Positions 23,346 through 25,962 of a stretch of DNA of 25,962 nt are shown piece by piece. Position numbers and translations under genes: made by a program. Position 1 is the stretch's first letter. The number at the start of each line of letters is the position of its first letter. Under the pieces are notes generated by a model. The model saw only the letters and a program-made list of their open reading frames with translations. It did no database searches and was not told the DNA's origin. This DNA is from JABDGZ01 sp964483785 (GTDB lineage: Bacteria; Omnitrophota; Gorgyraeia; Zapsychrales; Fredricksoniimonadaceae), in contig CAZACW010000030.1 of the NCBI GenBank assembly GCA_964483785.1, forward strand, positions 1 through 25,962. The letters run 5' to 3'.

Positions 23346-23384
23346 AAAAGAGCCCCGTCACCTTTTTAGTCACGGGGCTCTTTT
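23346..23384. terminator. Intrinsic terminator of the rRNA operon
   Basis: AAAAGAGCCCCGT (23346-23358) pairs with its exact reverse complement at 23372-23384, a 13-bp GC-rich stem with a 13-nt loop. T-rich runs follow on both strands (CTTTTACTTT on the minus strand). It lies 9 nt beyond the 3' end of 5S rRNA and ends rRNA transcription; on the plus strand it would block opposing transcription from entering the rRNA genes. Confidence 0.85.
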
Positions 23385-23392
23385 TTAATAAA

Positions 23393-23506
23393 CCGGTAAC
23401 GTTCTACTCTCCCATGGCCGTGAGACCATAGTACCATCGACCTCGATGGGCTTAACTTCCGTATTCGGAATGGGAACGGGTGTAGCCCCACCAGTAAAGT
23501 TACCGG
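23393..23506 (-). rRNA. rrf: 5S ribosomal RNA
   Basis: 114 nt, minus strand. The terminal stem pairs CCGGTAACTTTACTGG (5') with the 3' end GTAGAACGTTACCGG. Universal internal blocks are readable: CCCGTTCCCATTCCGAA, AGTTAAGC and CCATGGGAGAGTAG. It follows 23S rRNA by roughly 50 nt, as in a standard 16S-23S-5S operon. Confidence 0.93.
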
Positions 23507-23858
23507 AAAATCTTTAGACAATTATGAAATATAGGGAAATACAATAGCCGGATAAATCAAAAAGATCAAGCGTTTGGCAGATTAGTACCGCTTAGCTTAA
23601 ATCCTTACGGATCTTACACATGCGGCCTATCAACGTCGTAGTCTACAACGTGCCTTCATGGCCGAAGCCAATCGATCACTCATCTTGCAACGGGTTTCGT
23701 ACTTATATGCATTCAGCACTTATCCCTTCCGAACATGGCTACCCAGCCATTGCCCTTGGCAGGACAACTGGAACACCAGAGGTTCGTATCTCCCGGTCCT
23801 CTCGTACTAAGGAGATCTTTGCTTCAATGATCGTGCGCCCACACCAGATAGAGACCGA

Positions 23859-24594
23859 CAATTTTGTTACTCTTCACCATAGGATGAAGGGCCCAGGCAT
23901 TTCTGCTGAGCTCTGCATGTCGCCATGCAGTTCGGACTATACCTTATCCGATAACCACCGGATTCTGGCGTATAGTCTCTGAGGAGTCTAAAGCTTTTAG
24001 GATTTCACTTAACTGCCATTTACGATAACGGCCGTTATTATTCATCGAGAAAGCGATTATAAAGATCTTTTTTAATCCTTCTCGATTAAGGTGATCATTT
24101 TGACTCATCATTTCAACAATGATGGCAAACTTTTTAAAATCTTCATTCTTACAGGAAATCAATGGATATTTTCTGAAGAATGGGATCACCTCATTTAGCA
24201 AGTCATGGTGATTGCGAACAACCAACACATAAGTTTGATCATTTGTCCGCAAACGATGATTTGGCTTGATGTATCCACAGCCCAAATAATCACGGATCAT
24301 TTTCAAGATGACTGCCCTATTTTGGTTCTGCGAAACATGAAATTCAGGGATCACTTGCCACCCTAACTTCACATTTTGCGTCCTTTGAACAGCCACATGA
24401 AAACTTCCTTCACCATCGACGAAACCTGCTATATAAGACCCTAAATGCTCTAGCCTTTCCTGCTGATTATCTGCACTCATATATTGTCACCTTTCACATT
24501 TTTGCGTATCTCGGCAAAATGTTAAGGTAATATGAGATACTCAGACGTTCCAGCATACAGCCAGATTTTAAGACAGCAACGGTCAATATTATTC
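23859..24594 (-). ncRNA. Group I intron at 23S position 2604
   Basis: 736 nt. The 5' exon ends GAGACAGU and pairs with the guide GCUGUCUU (24570-24577) through 8 bp, including the U-G wobble at the splice site. The intron ends in G, as group I introns do. Core elements: P TATGCTGGAACG (24546-24557), Q AATCAGCAGG (24459-24468), R CCTCAGAGACTATACG (23969-23984), S AAGGTATAGTCC (23934-23945). P4 pairs GCUG/CAGC and P7 pairs GACUAUA/UAUAGUC. A CTGCATG-GCGA-CATGCAG hairpin follows S. The endonuclease ORF lies between Q and R. Joining the exons restores ACAGTTCGGTC exactly. Confidence 0.92.
23944..24480 (-). CDS. LAGLIDADG homing endonuclease in the position-2604 intron
   Basis: 178 residues with one LAGLIDADG motif (YIAGFVDGEGSF near residues 17-28), so it should work as a homodimer, like I-CreI. 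PEFHVSQNQN near 45 and LLNEVIPFF near 93 are usual in this family. It would cut intron-less 23S genes at the 2604 region and spread the intron. ATG 24478-24480 has a ribosome site (AAAGGTGA). The ORF begins on the Q element (NQQE is encoded by AATCAGCAGGAA) and its last 18 or so codons encode the R element, ending within S. The protein ends and the ribozyme core are therefore constrained together. Confidence 0.9.
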   Translation of the reverse strand: MSADNQQERLEHLGSYIAGFVDGEGSFHVAVQRTQNVKLGWQVIPEFHVSQNQNRAVILKMIRDYLGCGYIKPNHRLRTNDQTYVLVVRNHHDLLNEVIPFFRKYPLISCKNEDFKKFAIIVEMMSQNDHLNREGLKKIFIIAFSMNNNGRYRKWQLSEILKALDSSETIRQNPVVIG

Positions 24595-25267
24595 ACTGTC
24601 TCACGACGTTCTAAACCCAGCTCACGTACCCTTTTAACCGGCGAACAGCCGGACCCTTGGGACCTTATACAGCCCCAGGATAGGATGAGCCGACATCGAG
24701 GTGCCAATCCGCGCTGTCGATATGAACTCTCGAGCGCGATCAGCCTGTTATCCCCAGAGTACCTATTGTTCGTTGAGCGATGGCAATCCCACATTCAACC
24801 ACCGGATCACTAAACCCCACTTTCGTGCCTGCTCGTCCTGTCGGACTCGCAGTCAGGCCCACTTATGCTTTTGCACTCTACAGACGATTGCCGACCGTCT
24901 TGAGTGGACCTTTGGACCCCTTCGTTATTCTTTAGAAGGGAACCGCCCCAGTCAAACTGCCCATCTGGCACTGTCTCCTGCCTGGTTTCACAGGACAAGG
25001 TTAGAATCTAGTCATCAACAGGCTGGTATTTCACCGTTGCCTCCACCGCGGCTAACGCCGCGGCTTCACAGGCTCCCAGCTATCCTACACAATCAATAAC
25101 CAAATTCAATACCAGAATGCAGTAAAGGTTCTGGGGTCTTTTCGTCTTGGTGCGGGTAGACGGCATCTTCACCGCCGCTACAATTTCGCCGAGTTCCTCC
25201 TCGAGACAGCGCCCAAGTTGTTACACCTTTCGTGCGCGTGGGAACTTACCCCACAAGGAATTTCGCT

Positions 25268-25907
25268 CAAATAATCCTAGCTATTTCTAACAAGGTTGGA
25301 CTTTATCTTCATTGCCTCTATTCATGATTGACGCAATTTCTTTGATTTTTTCAATGCCTTGCGCTGTCAAATGCTCTTTTCGACCAATCAACATTATGAC
25401 TTTTCTAAACTTGATGAAATCTAAGTTTTTCTTAGTCTTTAGCGAGTGTTTTTCAAAAAACGGTATAATGATTTGACTGAGATGGTTTATATCTCTAACT
25501 CGATAAGCCATTCTGTCACCGTGATTTGATCGAACCACGCCGCACCCAAAAAACTTCTTTAATGCATGAAGTATTTGAATGTCTTTTTCATGTTGAACAA
25601 CCGTGAATTCCGGAAGCACTTGATAACCGCAAGCCATGTCAGGATGTCTATTGATGCCAATGAAGAAACAACCTTCACCATCAACAAACCCAACAATCCA
25701 TTGCGCTTCAAGATTTGATGCAGATGCTGAACGTAAAGTCTCTGAGGGTTCTTCCATAAGATACTCCTTTCTGGAAGTCTTCCCTGCGGATTATTCCCGT
25801 GTCCGGCTGATTTTTACTGCCTGATATATTCTCAGACGAGTACAGCACAGTTTTTGAGAACCTTCCCGCATATAGTTCAGTTTTACTAAGGCTAGCGTTT
25901 TCCTTTA
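25268..25907 (-). ncRNA. Group I intron at 23S position 1931
   Basis: 640 nt. The 5' exon end CUAAGGU pairs with the guide GCCUUAG (25886-25892), 7 bp with U-G at the splice site. The last intron base is G and the 3' exon starts AGCGAAATT. Core: P TATGCGGGAAG (25862-25872), Q AATAATCCGCAGGG (25782-25795) with GCGG/CCGC for P4, R around CTCAGAGACTTTA (25734-25746), S GAAGATAAAGTCC (25298-25310). P7 is GACUUUA/UAAAGUC. Here the ORF fills the R-to-S interval (P8). Thermotoga 23S introns are known at this same site. The insertion splits the recognition sequence of I-CeuI. Confidence 0.92.
25287..25757 (-). CDS. LAGLIDADG homing endonuclease in the position-1931 intron
   Basis: 156 residues with a single motif, WIVGFVDGEGCFF, near residues 20-32, then VLPEFTVVQHEKD near 47 and LSQIIIPFFEKHSL near 92. 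It is a distant relative of the other intron's enzyme (same order of motifs, low identity by eye). Expected to act as a homodimer on the CCTAAGGTAGCGA region of 23S genes. ATG 25755-25757 has a strong AAGGAG 7 nt upstream. The first codons encode the R element (PSETLRS) and the last codons encode S (NEDKVQPC), so both ends are fixed by the ribozyme. Confidence 0.9.
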   Translation of the reverse strand: MEEPSETLRSASASNLEAQWIVGFVDGEGCFFIGINRHPDMACGYQVLPEFTVVQHEKDIQILHALKKFFGCGVVRSNHGDRMAYRVRDINHLSQIIIPFFEKHSLKTKKNLDFIKFRKVIMLIGRKEHLTAQGIEKIKEIASIMNRGNEDKVQPC

Positions 25908-25942
<35 letters not shown>

Positions 25943-25962
25943 TGGGGCTTCAGTTCGCAGCT

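Noticed and set aside
23620..25099. Several open frames of 90-130 codons inside 23S rRNA (for example 23620-23982, 24532-24813 and 24701-25099)
   Set aside because: They overlap conserved rRNA exons or intron core. Only the two LAGLIDADG frames show protein-like conservation.
23859..25907. 23S insertions as simple intervening sequences or group II introns
   Set aside because: Guide pairings, the U at the 5' splice site, terminal G and P/Q/R/S elements fit group I; there is no reverse transcriptase or domain V, and the sites are not helix tips where intervening sequences occur.

Overview
The window is a bacterial chromosome segment, about half GC, with almost every gene on the minus strand. 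The best guess is a member of the Omnitrophota (former candidate phylum OP3) or a close relative. That rests mainly on the 1992-residue protein at 14626-20604. Its N-terminal domain, its repeated D-x-A-M-x-G linkers and its C-terminal K-G-G-I-D-L-N tail match, from memory and not from a search, very large proteins I associate with Omnitrophota genomes. The 141-codon ORF at 22882 (a family called Minf_1886 in PVC bacteria, also from memory) fits the same wider group.

Layout. 1-819: 5' part of a zinc alcohol dehydrogenase (minus) with a clear promoter. 1031-1705: secreted trypsin-like protease, the only clear plus-strand gene. 1715-1926: a 174-bp MITE-like inverted repeat plus a perfect palindrome between convergent genes. 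1922-7550: minus-strand operon of a GT2 glycosyltransferase, asparagine synthetase, ResB and CcsA (System II cytochrome c maturation), preceded by tRNA-Ser(GGA). 7926-14587: a long tight operon, rsmD-coaD-yceD-rpmF-plsX-fabH-fabD-orf-ABC-F, joining CoA synthesis, ribosome assembly and the start of fatty-acid and phospholipid synthesis. 14626-20604: the giant multidomain exported protein. 20714-22822: recG. 22882-23277: conserved hypothetical. 23346-25962: the 3' end of an rRNA operon read right to left (23S, 5S, terminator).

The 23S gene is interrupted by two group I introns, at E. coli positions 1931 and 2604. Each encodes a single-motif LAGLIDADG homing endonuclease. For both, the guide pairing with the 5' exon and the P, Q, R and S core elements can be read directly. 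In both, the endonuclease frame runs through pieces of the ribozyme core.

The other recurring theme is small palindromes. Five copies of a 31-bp palindrome sit at the ends of transcription units and look like re-used intrinsic terminators. A second, looser set of hairpins carrying a GGGAC core occurs between genes and once inside the giant gene in frame. These repeats, the giant protein and the two-intron 23S gene are the parts most worth a closer look.
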